This document shows positions 37,300-49,868 of a stretch of 64,000 nucleotides of DNA, in pieces. This stretch comes from Chlorocebus sabaeus (taxonomy: Eukaryota; Chordata; Mammalia; Primates; Cercopithecidae): contig NC_132910.1 of assembly GCF_047675955.1 (NCBI RefSeq), forward strand, positions 114,621,143 to 114,685,142. Reading direction: 5' to 3'. The position numbers and the translations under genes are program-made. The notes under the pieces were generated by a model. That model did not search any database, was not told where the DNA came from, and was given only the letters and a program-made list of their open reading frames with translations. Numbering within the stretch: the stretch's first letter is position 1; each line of letters starts with the position of its first letter.

Positions 37300-37720
37300 T
37301 TCAACAGCCAACTGCAACTATATCCACCTCAATATACTGTACAAATTGTAGATCTACTATATCTAAAATACAACTTCTCTTCAGAACTTGTTCTGTCATC
37401 TAAAATTTCCATTTATTCTTTAGACTTCCCATCCCCTCACATTCCTAAAACAGAGTCTTGGATATCATTCAGTTGATGTCTTCCTAATACTACTAGTGTG
37501 CCATGTGATTATAAAGATTGACTTCAGAATGTGTCTCAAATCCTGTTTCTTCCCTCCATCTACTTCCACTACTGACTTCATTCAGTCTTCAACTCTCATT
37601 TGGATTACTAAAACAACTGCCTGTTTTCCCTATAAAGTATGTAGAATGTGACATGCCACTAAATTTTCCATACAAATATGCTTACATGGCAGTTTAAAAT
37701 ATTCTTATGAAACAGGATCA
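37300..37720 (+). mobile_element. L2 internal fragment
   Basis: Follows the L2 order before its 3' end: 'ttcccatcccctcacattcc', 'cttccctccatctacttcca', 'atttggattactaaaacaac', 'tgcctgttttccctataaag'. Strongly diverged. Confidence 0.55.
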
Positions 37721-38445
37721 AGGTAAGGGATACAGTTACAAATTTGGTAAGCATCAGGATAGAAGCAATATTAGAGATCATGGAAATAGATGGTCTTATC
37801 CAAAATAAGGAGGATGTAAAAGGAAAAAGGGTATGAAATAACCAAATGAAGCAATGTCTTTTTCTTTTTGACAGTCTACTGCTGATGATTTTCTACAACC
37901 TTGCATATGCATGTAGAATATACTTTTATTAATTTACTAGGTAAGTCAGGAAATTAACTAGCCTGATTCTCCAAATGACCATAAGAAAAAATATTGGTAG
38001 TTGAGAAGGCTATGTAGAGAAAATGTTAAGCTAATAATAATGATAATTAATAGGCCATAATAAAAAAGATAACCTTATGGATTCAATCATAAATGTAATT
38101 ATATTACAACAGTATTTAATTATTCCTAATTTTTGAAAATTTTATAAAGTGGAAAGGAGTCCCAAAATCTTAAATCTCCACAGTTTCTGAATAATAGCTA
38201 TTACCCACACTTAACTATATGGAAATTGTTCAGAATTGTACTGCATAAATGATAATGACAGCATTATGTTGTAAGCTTCTTTGATCTGTCATCACTTGTG
38301 ATACCAAGATCGTTATTTTCATTCCTACTGAAAAGTTCTTGATTAAATGTCTAAGTGACAGAGGTACCAGTGATTTAATCTCAATATGTTCACCATTTAT
38401 CTTTTTCTTTGTACATATCCAGGGTTCGGTCTTCTCTCTTTTCAA
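37721..38445. other. No feature recognised
   Basis: AT-rich intronic sequence; nothing assigned. Confidence 0.5.
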
Positions 38446-38625
38446 CAATGTTTCTTAACCCTTATTGCACATCAGAATTAACTGAAGAGCTCTGAAAAAA
38501 TTATCACTGCCTCAGTCCCACCCTTGACATTTTTATCCAATTAGTTTGCACTTGGGTGTCAGAAGTTTTTTTTTTTTTTTTTTTTTCCCTCCTAATGAAC
38601 AGAAAGATAGGATTGAGAACCACTG
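38446..38625 (+). mobile_element. hAT-Charlie element (MER20/MER5 type)
   Basis: Terminal inverted repeats 'caatgtttcttaaccc' and 'ggattgagaaccactg' pair at about 12 of 16 positions. The interior has 'gcacatcagaattaactgaa' and 'tcagtcccacccttgac'. A T21 run at 38566-38586 has expanded inside it. Confidence 0.8.
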
Positions 38626-38689
38626 ATCTACACTTTCCCCGTCTGAAAAATCACAGATACTCTCAAATTTTATCACCCTAATCTCTTTA

Positions 38690-39040
38690 CTTTCCTTATC
38701 TATAGATTAATATCTCCAAATCTCCATTCAACATCTCCACTTACTATCTCCAAAAATAAACTCTTGACCTTTCCTCTCTGAATCTTGCTTCTACCCAATT
38801 TACTACCCTCCTGCTTACATGCAAAATATGTAACAACTCGGACATGTCTCACCTTCACGGCTACCATCTTGGATCTCCTTGCCCATACTCTGGTCCTCCT
38901 ATAGTATATCCTTCACAGAGTGGTCACAAAGACTTTTTGAAAGTGTAAATCGAGTAATGTCTGCTGAACACCCTCCAATGACTTGGTCACACTCAGAATG
39001 AAGCCAGATCTCTTCCCATGGCCTTTATGTGGGGGTACAA
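38690..39040 (+). mobile_element. L2 fragment
   Basis: Clear L2 order: 'aaataaactcttgacctttc', 'acagagtggtcacaaagact', 'tttttgaaagtgtaaatcga', 'acaccctccaatgacttggt', 'cagaatgaagccagatctct'. Confidence 0.75.
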
Positions 39041-41311
39041 GGATGCAAACATGGACATGAAAGCAGAGGATAGAGAGAGGGGAAAACAAACACATGCTTT
39101 CAAACATGGATTCATGAGACAATTTTCAAGCTATCTGAAGGTTTTCTTTCCTATGTTTCTCACTTTCCCCTTCCAGCCACTTTGCCAGGAAACAAGGAGC
39201 CCTCTGCTCCCTTGACTTGCACTGCTTCTTCTTAACTTCCTTTGGAGGAATTATTCCAAGGGCCTTGTAGTTACACACACTTTTGACAGACACTTTCCAA
39301 ATACTGGCTTGCTTCTCTATAACAGTAGCTTTTTTAGTCTGGTGGGCAGCCAAAAAGGGTAGGTAAGTAGCAGTGGAGGTAAGCAACAGGAGAACATGGC
39401 GTTGCTATGAAAAAAAGGATATTTACTCATGCATAGGAATCTGTCATTGTTCTGATTTTGATCTGTGCATAGACAGTCAGTAGACTGAATCTGTGCCCTG
39501 CTAGTCCATCAAAGAGGTATTGCTTCTGGGTTGTGTGAGTTTTAGGGATTTGAAAGACTCTTGAAGAAGCGCAACATCTTGTCCTGCTATCCTGCCAGAA
39601 AGGCTTTTCTAACTCAGCATTTGGGAAACACTCAGTTCCTTCCCAGATTTAACCCTGCCTCATCTCTTTGTTCTTTTGGAGTTTAGGCTAAAACTGAGTG
39701 CATGACCTTGAATCCAGCAGCGCTTGTGTATGTGAGTCCATTTATCTCTTGGATGGTGAGAAGGAATGTAGGGGACTCTCCCTTAACCTAGTTGAAGGAC
39801 TCTTTCCCTAAGCCATCAAAATAAACCATCTTCAGTAGTTTGTGGTTCACGTGGAATTAAAAACTAAATTATGGGTACCATTATCTGTGTATCATCCAAA
39901 GTCAGTTTTCTGTACCAGCAATTACGGTGTAATTATTTTCTACCAGCAATTGCAGAGTAATTAGGTAAGTTTATTCTGAATGCTACCTGGAGGCCCATTC
40001 TCCACCCATGAAATGTTCAGGACTAGGCCTGGATATGAGTGTGAGAAGCTTCATTTGTGTAGCACTGAGTAATACAGGGACATCTAAAATATCTGTCCTC
40101 TGAGAAATTACAACCAGCAAAGGGCAACCAGCTCCCACAGCAAAACAATATTAAGTATTGAATCATTAATTAAATAATTAACAGTAAAGCATTTTAGACT
40201 TCTTGAATTTCAGAAGGAAAACTCATCTTTAAGGCAGTCATGAAACAGATACTATGAAGAGAAAGGTTTCTTAAGAGTTTGTGTAACTTGTGTACATTGG
40301 AAAAGAGTCCTAGAGATTGCCGATTGGGCAGAAGCATGTGGTGTCCTGGGGAACAGAGTGGGGCAACTGAGGCAATAAGAGGGAATTATTGGGTTTGGGG
40401 GTGCTCAGAACATCAGCATGGCTGTCAACTAGTGTAGCTGTCCCTATTAACACAAGCTAACTTTATATAACATTTATATAACTATAGCTTTCAGGGCAAA
40501 ATTACTTATAAAATAACTTTTAAAGTAATACAAATATAATTTTTATTATTTTATGTTTACTTTAGGAAACATTCTTATGATAATAGATTTTAATTTTCTA
40601 TATTTCTAATATAATTATATATTATACTTTTAATCTTTTAAATTATTACTATTACTAGATAAAAATTATGCAATATATCAATTGTAACTAAATATTTTGC
40701 TGAAGTGAAAGAAAGAAAATAGGTTTTCTTGAATAAATATATAATAATATATGAAGTAGGAAGGTTTTATTACATGATTCTGCCAACTATTGTTGGTCCA
40801 GTATTAAGACATAGATATTAACAGCAGTAATTAAATTAATATATCTATAATTTTTATCAATTTATACTTAAAAACATAGCTATATACTTTCTAAAAATAA
40901 TTTATTGCATAAAGTTATATTTTTTCAATGAAAGCATATGGAGCATATTTATTTAAAAATGTATGGGCTTTTTAAAAAATTAAATATTTGACATATATCT
41001 CATGGGTTTCCACCTGAACTCCTGCCCCAGGGATTGTGTTCATACCCATGTCAGTGGGTACACATTATTCCACACGCAGGGAATCACCTAAGGAAGACAG
41101 AAGTACTTTTAAAGAGGATTAAATTAGGAATAGGGATAAAAGTCTGAGGAGATTGGTAAACCAGCATCATTGCAGATGACAGTAGAGAACAGATATGGGA
41201 GCTGGAAGTTACCATAGCTCCATCCATTCATGATCTCATCACATCCAAGTGCACATTTAAACACAGAATTCAATTCACATTGTCAAGTACAGGGAATAAA
41301 ATCATCCAACG
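39041..41311. other. Mostly unrecognised intronic sequence
   Basis: 39041-39260 may continue the preceding L2. 39470-39850 is less AT-rich without a recognised repeat. 40500-40980 is extremely AT-rich. No gene seen. Confidence 0.45.
39913..39963 (+). repeat. 28-bp-period imperfect duplication
   Basis: 'taccagcaattacggtgtaa' recurs as 'taccagcaattgcagagtaa' 28 bp later, each followed by 'tta'. 20 of 23 aligned positions match. Confidence 0.8.
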
Positions 41312-41615
41312 AGGCCAGACACAGTGGCTCACGCCTGTAATCCTAGCACTTTGGGAGGCTGAGGCGGGCGGATTACCTGAGTTTAGGAGTTCAAGACTAG
41401 CCTGGCCAACATGGCAAAACCCCGTCTCCACTAAAAGAACAAAAATTAGCTGGGCATGGTGGTGGGCACCTGTAATCCCAGCTACTCAGGAGGCTGAGAC
41501 AGGAGAATCGCTTGAACCTGGGAGGCAGAGGTTGCAGTGAGCTGAGGTAGCGCCATCGCACTCCAGCTTGGGCAACAAGAGTGAGACTCCATCTCAAAAA
41601 AAAAAAGAAAGAAAA
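41312..41615 (+). mobile_element. AluS
   Basis: Full dimer: 'ggccagacacagtggctcac' through 'gtgagactccatctc', then an A-rich tail with GAAA. The flanking 'atcatccaac' and 'aaatccaac' look like an eroded target duplication. Long ORFs on both strands here are Alu frames. Confidence 0.95.
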
Positions 41616-42803
41616 ATCCAACAATTGTAGATTTGGCACCCACTCCATGTTAGGCCCTTTGCCATGCCCTGGAGGAGAAGAAATTATGACATGTTTCCAG
41701 CCCTTAAGGTAGTTCATCTACAAAATAATTAAATGTATAACAGTGGAAAGAACAAGAGAGGTAATAACTTGGTTGGGATTGGGTTAGAGAAAAGATAAGA
41801 AATATGTAGAATGTAGGAAATACTATCTAGGAATGTATGGACAGATTCAATAACAGAAACATACCCTATGAACTTTACTTGGACCCATAACCTTAATAAA
41901 AATAGTCAAAGACATGTAGATGAGTACTATTTATTAAATCTGACAGCAGCCTGAATTCTACCTGTTGTACATGAGCAGACATGGTAGTCTAATGTTTCTT
42001 AACTGTCATTCCTTCAAGAAGAAAGTGCCATGAAGATAAAATATTTTGATTATGAGGCTACCCTAGTGAAAACTATAAATAAAATCATAAAGTTCTTTGT
42101 CACTTTATGAAGAAAGCTACATAAATAGTGAATGGTAGCTAGTGTCTGCGGCATCAGCTTCTACTTACTGATTTATTTTCCTTTTCTAAAGGGCAAGAGA
42201 CTCACTTCTCATTTTAATTTGGAGAAATACAGTCCTTCACAGAGCAGAGATGAATGGAAATTTTTAGATGTCTTATTTTGAAAATCCTTTTAAAAAGTTC
42301 ACAATCACAAAAAGCATTTGTCACAGAAACAAACACAGGATTGTGTCTCTGGGATCTGGGGGTAATGACTGGGCCAGTGAATTAGCTTAACCTCTTTTTG
42401 CCAAAGCAAAGATGACATAGAAATTCTAACTTACATTATGGAAAGTTACCATAGAGTCTTTAGACAGCCTCAAAGCTCCAGGGTCCAGGGAAGATAGAAC
42501 CTTAGAAGCTACTGAATCTAAATGCCTGTCTTCAGGCAAAGGTGTACCACTTGAGTCAGGGAGGCAGCTACGATATTAGGAGAGGGATTACAAATGTTAA
42601 AATAATTTCCCCTATATTTAAGTTTCATAATTCTGTGAAATTATTTAAATGCTATCTTTTTATTTTGACATTCCTCAGAACCTCTCACAGAGCCTGTTGA
42701 AGAGCACTGTTGGCTCACTTTTTCTCATGGCTTTTCTTTTTCCTGTCACTATGATAGCAGATGTCCAATGTTGACACCACAATAAAATTTTTCCAAATTA
42801 ATT
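41616..42803. other. No feature recognised
   Basis: Unique intronic sequence between two Alus. Confidence 0.5.
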
Positions 42804-43098
42804 AGCTGGGGACAGTGGCTTACACCTGTAAACCCAGCATTTTGGGAGGCAGAGGTGGGTGGATTGCTAGAGCCTAGGAGTTGGAGACTAGCCTGGGCAA
42901 CATGGTGAAACCTCATCTCTACAAAAAATACAAAAAATTATCGGGGCGTGGTGGTGCATGTCTGTAGTCCCAGCTACTCAGGAGGCTGAGGTAGGAGGAT
43001 TGCCTGAGCCCACAAGGTCAAGGCTACAGTGAGTCATTATCAGGCCACTGTGCTCCAACCTGGATGACAGAGTGAGGCCTTGTCTCAAAAAATATACT
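42804..43098 (+). mobile_element. AluJ
   Basis: 'agctggggacagtggcttac', 'tctctacaaaaaatac' and 'aaggtcaaggctacagtgag' are AluJ-like states. The high divergence agrees with an old copy. Confidence 0.92.
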
Positions 43099-44142
43099 TA
43101 TTTCATACATGCAGTCTTACATTTCAGAGGAGATGAAATATATGTAACAGCACCTCAGAGACAGGTGTGTAGAAAAAAGGCCCCTTGGCACTTGTGTCTC
43201 ATACTGTGGCTTATGTGCCAGATGCACGGGAGTTGCTCCCTTCGTTATCATTTGTTCCTGCCTACACAGTTTCTCACCATTGGAAATAAATTAATACAAC
43301 TAATAATTTATTTATAACTATTTTTTATATATATATATATAGAGAGAGAGAGAGATTACATTTAACTCAATTATTATTGATCCATATTAAACAAGCAAGA
43401 ATTATATACAGATTTTTTTTTTTTTTGCCCTTTACGTATGAAGAAACAAGGGCTCATAATTACTAGCCATTTAGGGTTCTTAATTGCATTCTTTATTGTC
43501 TTTTAAGTTGAAAAGTTCCAGTAGGAGACCCATCTCTTTATTAAGGAGTCTTAATAATTGCTACGAAAAACGCATCAGATATTGCACAATGTGAGAAGAG
43601 TACTGAGTGCCAGCACTAGAGATTTTAGAAGGATATTATGGTTACAATATATTTTTCCTGAAGCATACAGATAGGTCGGCCAGATAAAATACAAGATATC
43701 TAGTTAAATTTAACTTTCAAAGAAAATTTTTTAGTGTAAGTATGCCTCAAATGTTGCATGGGGCATATTCGTTCTAAAAATTATTTATTGTTTATCTGAT
43801 ACTCAAATGTAACTGGGTGTCTTGTATTTTCTTTGCTAACTCTAACAACACAATCACAAATCACTGATGATAAATATTCAGACAATATACCACCACTTTG
43901 AGCCCATTTCTTGCACTCGCCTGCATCAAATCTAAGGGAATTCAATAAATCTATCTCAAAATAGCAAATTGGTATTCATAGATCTTTGCTTGGTGCATGA
44001 AGTGACAAACGTGTTTGAATCACACACACTGTGATTACTGACCATCTCCCCAGGATATTAAAATAGTGGGATAAGAAAATAGCTCCTCATATGGTCTAAG
44101 ATAAAGAAATTCCTGATTTACTAGGCTTTATAAACTGTGTCT
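43099..44142. other. Unique sequence with a compound microsatellite
   Basis: Also a T14 run near 43412-43425. Nothing else recognised. Confidence 0.5.
43324..43356 (+). repeat. (TA)n(GA)n compound microsatellite
   Basis: About eight TA units followed directly by seven GA units. Confidence 0.9.
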
Positions 44143-44476
44143 GAAAACCGGTTTTCTGGCCGGGCGCGGTGGCTCAAGCCTGTAATCCCAGCACTTTGGG
44201 AGGCCGAGACGGGCGGATCACGAGGTCAGGAGATCGAGACCATCCTGGCTAACACGGTGAAACCCCGTCTCTACTAAAAAATACAAAAAACTAGCTGGGC
44301 GAGGTGGTGGCGCCTGTAGTCCCAGCTACTCGGGAGGCTGAGGCAGGAGAATGGCGTAAACCCGGGAGGCGGAGCTTGCAGTGAGCTGAGATCCGGCCAC
44401 TGCACTCCAGCCTGGGCGACAGAGCGAGACTCCATCTAAAAAAAAAAAAAAAAAAAAAAAAAGAAAACCGGTTTCT
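44143..44476 (+). mobile_element. Young Old World monkey AluY (AluYRa-like)
   Basis: Near-consensus Alu at 44158-44462 with an A25-type tail. It differs from human AluY at sites I associate with cercopithecid AluYRa: 'ctcaagcc', 'gagacgggcgg', 'tacaaaaaactagc', 'gggcgaggtgg', 'gatccggccactg'. The flanking duplication 'gaaaaccggttttct' (44143-44157) and 'gaaaaccggtttct' (44463-44476) is almost perfect. It is the youngest-looking insertion here. Confidence 0.95.
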
Positions 44477-46160
44477 GAGCAAAGGAGTTGATGGTTGATT
44501 GTTAGAGGTGCTAAAACCATCAGTGGCGTAGCTCAGGGAACTATGTTTTTAGAATGATCCAGCTTAAGTGGTCTTCTGAGAGACCACTCCTGGAGTAACT
44601 CATGCCCTGGGACCTGAAGACCAAATGCCTGTTAAATTTTTTTCTCGAAAGAAAGGGGAAGGGAGTCTGATATTAAGCAAATATAATAATTATAAAATAA
44701 ATATATCTCTAGTGTCACATAAATATAAGCTGTTTCCTTTTTTATCTTAAAATGTATTATAATTTATTACTATATTTGGCCATTTCTTTATTTTTCTCAA
44801 TAGTCAAAATAAATTAACTTTTAAAATGGAAGTGTCCCCAGCCTCTCTTGCCTCTGAGAAGTCCTGGAAACAAAGGTAAAACAGGAACACTGTCACTGAT
44901 TTCTCCTCCCCCTTGTTCCTAATAACATTTAATGAAAGGTCCCATGTCCCTAGTTCAAAGTCTCTTGAGACCTAGTCAGGTCACAGATTTTGTTGGGTTC
45001 ACCAAGTCTTCAAAAACGATCGTCACAGAGCTGCTTACTTTCAAATATCCTGAACACATTCAATGAGATCTCTTTTATCTTTGGTCCAAATTGTCCTTCA
45101 ACTTGGTTTCAAGCTTAAGTAACAAGGAAATGCCAGGAGGCGGCCCAAGCCAGAGGATAGACATGGCAACCATTTTAGAAATGGTTAGTAACTGAAACCA
45201 GTACTTTAAAAATTGATAAATGAATGGATACCAAAGCTGTTTCACTTTTAACGACATAACAAAAATACTTCAAAAGAAAGTTTAGAGACTAAAGAGGGAA
45301 ATTTAAAGCTAATTGTCTACCATTCAGGAACATGCGTTTCTTCCCTCTGCAGATGGTGACATTTTAGGATAAATTGTGAAAAGTATCCCATTTAAATCAG
45401 TGGTCTCTAAAATAGAATAAGCAAATGAGGCAGTGTGTAAGACTTAGAAGGAAAAAACAACATGTGTATTTACATGCATGTAACTACAAAGAAAACTAAG
45501 CTTAACTAAACTTTGGTATGCAATGGCTGGCGCCAGCATCCTCAGTCAGCCACACACACCACAGAGGTTTCTTGAAGGCAAAGTATGCATTTCTGGTGAG
45601 GAGGGATGAGTGGCCACCTCACCCAGTCATTCACCTTTAGCATGTCTCAATCTTCCTTCATTTAGGTCCTGTAAAATGGATTTTAAGATTATGTAATGTA
45701 GTTTAATAAATTAACCCTCATATCATTTGTTATGGACAAGTGTTTTAAGGCTGCCTTAAATGACACCATCAACCAAAAATAAAAAATACAGTAACACAAG
45801 GCACAACTCATAGGAAAAAGGAAGAACAAGATCTTTATTAGGAACATTATAGGTGCAAAATAGTGATCATATAATCAGATCTTAAAAAGAGCCACAAATA
45901 ATAAGAAAATTCTCAAGATTACTATTTGAAAGATGTTTCCTGTCCTCTATCATCAGCAGTAGGCCTTGACACCTAGGTGCTTTGGGCCTTGTGATAACTG
46001 ATGATTGTATAAAGTCATCACCATAGACAGCATTTAAAAATATTTTTTTTCAGCTTTACCTCACTTTTTAAAGTTTCCAATATATGTATGTTTTATAATG
46101 TACACAATATAATGACCCAATATATGACTTATTATATGAAATTATTGCAAAGAAAATATA
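44477..46160. other. No feature recognised
   Basis: Intronic sequence without an identified repeat. 45080-45190 is locally less AT-rich. Confidence 0.5.
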
Positions 46161-46287
46161 TTGTGGCGGGTGGGTATGGTGGGTCAAACTTGTAATCCCA
46201 GTACTTTGGGAGGCCAAGGCAGGAGTATTACCGGAGCCCAGGAGTTTGAGACCAGCCTGGGCAACAAAATGAGACCCCTGTCTCTAA
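46161..46287 (+). mobile_element. Alu left arm (AluJ/FLAM-like)
   Basis: 'tggcgggtgggtatggtggg' through 'gaccagcctgggcaacaaaa' and 'gacccctgtctctaa'. It stops at the place where the middle A-rich region should start and runs directly into a microsatellite. Confidence 0.85.
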
Positions 46288-46832
46288 TATATATATTTTA
46301 TCTAGCTATCTAATATATATATAGATAAACGTACATATTTATGTATCTATCTCTCTATATACAAAGATAAATAGATAGATACTACAGGACACGCTACCAC
46401 ACCTGGCTAAAAAAAGTAGCCTGGTATGACAGTGTGCCCCTGTGGTATCTATATACAGATAAACATTTTTAAATATATATTAAATTGAAGCAAATAGAAT
46501 ATTTATGTCTAGAGAGATAGATCTATAGATATAAATAGATAGACCTATAAATAGATCTATAAATCTATAGATATGAATCTATAGCTCCATAAATCTAGAT
46601 ATATAAATCTATATCTATAAATCTATAGATATATAAATCTATATCTATAAATCTATAGATATATAAATCTATATACAGATTTATATCTATAAATAAATAT
46701 ATATTAATATAGAGATAGGTATAGATAGATATATATGTAGATGTAGATAGATATATAGATATATCTCTTAATAGAGATAGATAGATAGATACATAGATTG
46801 ATATAGACAGATAGAGATACCTGGGGTAGGCG
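46288..46832 (+). repeat. TATC/TATA/GATA microsatellite, about 545 bp
   Basis: Degenerate tetranucleotide array with a higher-order unit around 'aaatctatagatatat' repeated at 46610-46680. It is split at 46373-46450 by Alu-derived palindromic sequence. Very unlikely to be single-copy stable. Confidence 0.9.
46373..46450. repeat. Alu-derived inverted repeat (hairpin)
   Basis: Left arm 'atagatactacaggacac' to 'cacctggcta', spacer of about six A, right arm 'tagcctggtatgac' to 'cctgtggtatctat'. The arms of about 35 bp are near-complementary. Both derive from the same Alu segment (the region after the middle A-rich linker), once in each orientation. Confidence 0.8.
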
Positions 46833-47484
46833 GGCAGGGAGATGAATGTGTGGCAATTGTCTTAAACTAATAAAGCATCTCAACCAAAAAATTGTGTAAC
46901 TAGCATGAGGCAGCTTGTAAAAAAATACTGGTGCAGCATTAACAACAAAAAACAGCTACCAGAATCCTAGGATTAGGTAAATGCAATAGAATAAGCAGAG
47001 AAGAGGAGAGGATGGAGATTTCTGTTAATGTAGAAAAAAAAAGTACAGAAAATGCAAATGTAATTGAAGGAAGACAGAAAGACCTTTTGTGTTTGGGGGG
47101 AACTTCTATAGAATTCTCACTTCCAAAGTAAAAAGGCATACTGCAATTTTTTCCTTGGTGAGATAAGGAAAGATGGACTTTCAGAAGCAGAATACCTAAA
47201 AGATCCTTGATAATAAAGTCAAAGCCAAGAGCAACACCAGGTTTCATGCACGAGGAACACTTTTTCTAAAGATCAAGGGGTATTTTTGAAAAATAAAATG
47301 AAAATGTCAGATGTTCCCTAAGCTTTTGTGTCCTTCATCCTCTTATCTTCCTACCCAAATTCTCATGAGTAGAATTTTCTATTTCAACATCTTCAAATGT
47401 TATACATTGTAACCCAGAAATCTCTCTTGAGCTCTGGACCCCCATTTCCAACTTTCACTTGTGTTTTTTTAACCTTGATTTATT
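46833..47484. other. No feature recognised
   Basis: Unique sequence. The minus-strand ORF at 46939-47247 (102 codons) has low-complexity Ser/Leu-rich content and no likeness I know. Confidence 0.5.
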
Positions 47485-47790
47485 ATTTAATCAACATGCA
47501 TTTATTGAATGGAATTATCAAAAGTGATATGTTCTCTACCTTTAGAAACTGACATTTTAGTAGGAAACAGACAATAATTACATAATCATATAAATAAAAA
47601 TATTACACACTGTGATAATGACTGAAAAAATAAAGAGGTAGATATGATTGAGAGTAATTAATAGGTGTATGATTGGGGAGGAGAGGGGATATTTTAGATG
47701 AGATCAAAAAAGAAGGTGTTTATGGGAACTTTCTGTTGAAATCTAGAATGAGATGGAGCTAAGCACTCAAAGAAACTGGGAAAACATACT
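47485..47790 (-). mobile_element. L2 3' end
   Basis: 'atgcatttattgaatggaat', 'gaaactgacattttagtagg', 'aaacagacaataattacata', then 'gatattttagatgagatcaa'. Typical reversed L2. Confidence 0.65.
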
Positions 47791-47874
47791 CCAGATATGC
47801 AGAATTGCTAGAGTCAATGTCCTGAACTGGCAAATAATTTTGTTTCTAAAGAAAAGAAAAGAGGCAAGTATCCC

Positions 47875-48051
47875 CAGAGTTTGTTACTCAGACGGTGTTC
47901 AGGGACCAGCAGCAGCAGCAGCAAAAGTATCTCCCAGAGCCTGTTAGAGACATAGACTTTCAGATCCTATTCCTATCCTGCTGAATCAGAATTTGCATTT
48001 TAACAAGATGCCCAAGTGATGCACATGAACATTAAAGTTTGAGAAGTATTG
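47875..48051 (+). mobile_element. hAT-Charlie element (MER3/MER5 type)
   Basis: 'gttcagggaccagcagcagc' followed by 'gctgaatcagaatttgcatt', 'ttaacaagatgcccaagtga' and the terminal 'gtttgagaagtattg'. A (CAG)4-like run at 47909-47923 explains a poly-Ala stretch in an overlapping ORF. Confidence 0.8.
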
Positions 48052-48540
48052 TCCTAGAACACGTACTTACGAAGAGAGTGCTACAAGAAGAGGTGGGAGA
48101 ATTGTATTCCAAGGCCTGTAGAAAACCCTAATCTACGCCAAGAAAAGCAATCTGGCTGTTTTACCAACATGTGGATATAAACACTAAATTCTGAAGTCAA
48201 CATCTTTAGTCCTTTACTTTCTTCTTCTACACTGTGCTCTTTCTTTAGTGAGACTCCAAATTTTATAACACTTCCTTTATTTGGTCCCACATTCAAATAG
48301 GTACAGACTCTTGTTAAGTCAATCTTCTTAGGGACAATAACTCAAGTATCTATCCCTTCTTTTACTTCCATTTACTGTTCCTTTGCCAACTGGTCTCTTA
48401 TTTCACAAAGATATTAAAGTGTGTTTTGTTCATTCTACAAGAATCAATGCTTATTCTTGGCTGATGTTACAAAGGACTATAGGAAAGTATTGACTTAAAA
48501 TTGTGAAAATAGGATGCCTGTGCTTTAAAACTATTAACCT
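48052..48540. other. No feature recognised
   Basis: Unique intronic sequence. Confidence 0.5.
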
Positions 48541-48645
48541 ATGTTGGGTGCAGCAAACCCCATGGTACATGTATACCTAAGTAACAAATATGCATGTTCT
48601 GCAGATTTATCCTGGAACTTGAAATACAATAATAAAAAAAAATCA
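48541..48645 (+). mobile_element. Very short L1PA/L1PB 3' end
   Basis: About 100 bp: 'gggtgcagcaaaccccatgg', 'acatgtatacctaagtaaca', ending 'caataataaaaaaaaat'. An extreme 5' truncation. Confidence 0.85.
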
Positions 48646-49309
48646 TCATATGCACAATGGAGTAAAGATGAAATGGCCCTCAGAGTCATAGAATTGAAGG
48701 TAACCTGATTAAATAAGTGAATATACTAAAGAAAAGAAATCTAATGAAACACAGGCACAGGGTAGAGAAAGAATAGAGGCTTATTAGACATGGAAACAAA
48801 ATAGAAAGCAAATCTCAAAGGCAACCCTTATAGAATTCTGGTGTGATTGGCAAATCCATCACTACTTTAAGGAAAACATAATCTCAACACATTTTAGACA
48901 ACTTAATGCTCCTGCTTTGAGCTCCATATTCCCAAAGCAATGTTCTGGCACCTTTTTATTCCTTCTGCACATTTGTCTTTAGTGAAAGAAAATGCTGATT
49001 ATTTGCATTTTGAGTATTCTTATTTGCATAAGAGTTATTTCTCACTGTTAACTGATAAATTGCAGTGAGGTTTCCTACATCTGTTTAATGAGGTTGGAGT
49101 CTCCTCCTGAGAAGGAGATCAACTATTGATGTGCCAGACAAATCATTTTCTAAGCCGATAAGGCTAAGAATCAGAAAAACAGTTGGAAATTTACCAAGAC
49201 AAGCACTCTGAAGGCTTTTTGGTTGGTAGCCAGAGGTCTTCTTCTTGGAGATCATAGCATCTCTCCTATGTCCCTATTATTTTGTGTGCAACAAGCACTG
49301 TTTTGTTGT
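48646..49309. other. No feature recognised
   Basis: Unique intronic sequence. Confidence 0.5.
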
Positions 49310-49580
49310 TGTTCTTTAATGTCTGCACTAGATGCCAGACACTTTACTAGATGCTGAGGATTCAAATACATTCAATATAATCCCTGTGAGTGGTAAGCCT
49401 GTGTCTAAGTAAATCAATGTGTACAATAAATTATATCAATTATTATTATATGGTAGGTATACGAGAGCTCTTTGAGCTTTGGGTTGACTTTTGAGCTGAA
49501 TATCAATAACAAACTGGAATTAAATGAGTAGTCAGGGAATGGCATATAGAAAGAAGGCAAACAGAACTTAAATGAAATGT
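49310..49580 (-). mobile_element. L2 3' end
   Basis: 'actagatgccagacacttta', 'ctagatgctgaggattcaaa', later 'tttgagctgaatatcaataa' and 'agtcagggaatggcatatag'. Reversed L2 order. Confidence 0.6.
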
Positions 49581-49627
49581 CAAGTTCTAGGGACCACAGT
49601 AGTTTATCACATATATTACATTAAAAT

Positions 49628-49868
49628 AACAAGTCATATTTACAGAGTCCTCACTATGTGCCAGGCACTGTATTGGGTACTTTGTTAAGTATAAAACCAT
49701 TTAATCCATGAACAATCCTACAAAGTAGATACTCTTTTCACCTCCACTCTTGAGATGAGGAAACTGAAAGGTTAATATCTTATTTAGGGTCACACAAATC
49801 ATAGTCCTGGAGCCAGGACTTAAACCCAGGCAGTGGGAGTCCACAAGCCTCATCTTTGATGACTATGT
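49628..49868 (-). mobile_element. MIR SINE
   Basis: One of the best MIR copies here: 'cactatgtgccaggcactgt', 'gagatgaggaaactgaaagg', 'tagggtcacacaaatcatag', 'acttaaacccaggcagtggg'. Confidence 0.9.

Noticed and set aside
41280..41717. ORFs of 86 and 106 codons on opposite strands
   Set aside because: Both are standard reading frames through an Alu.
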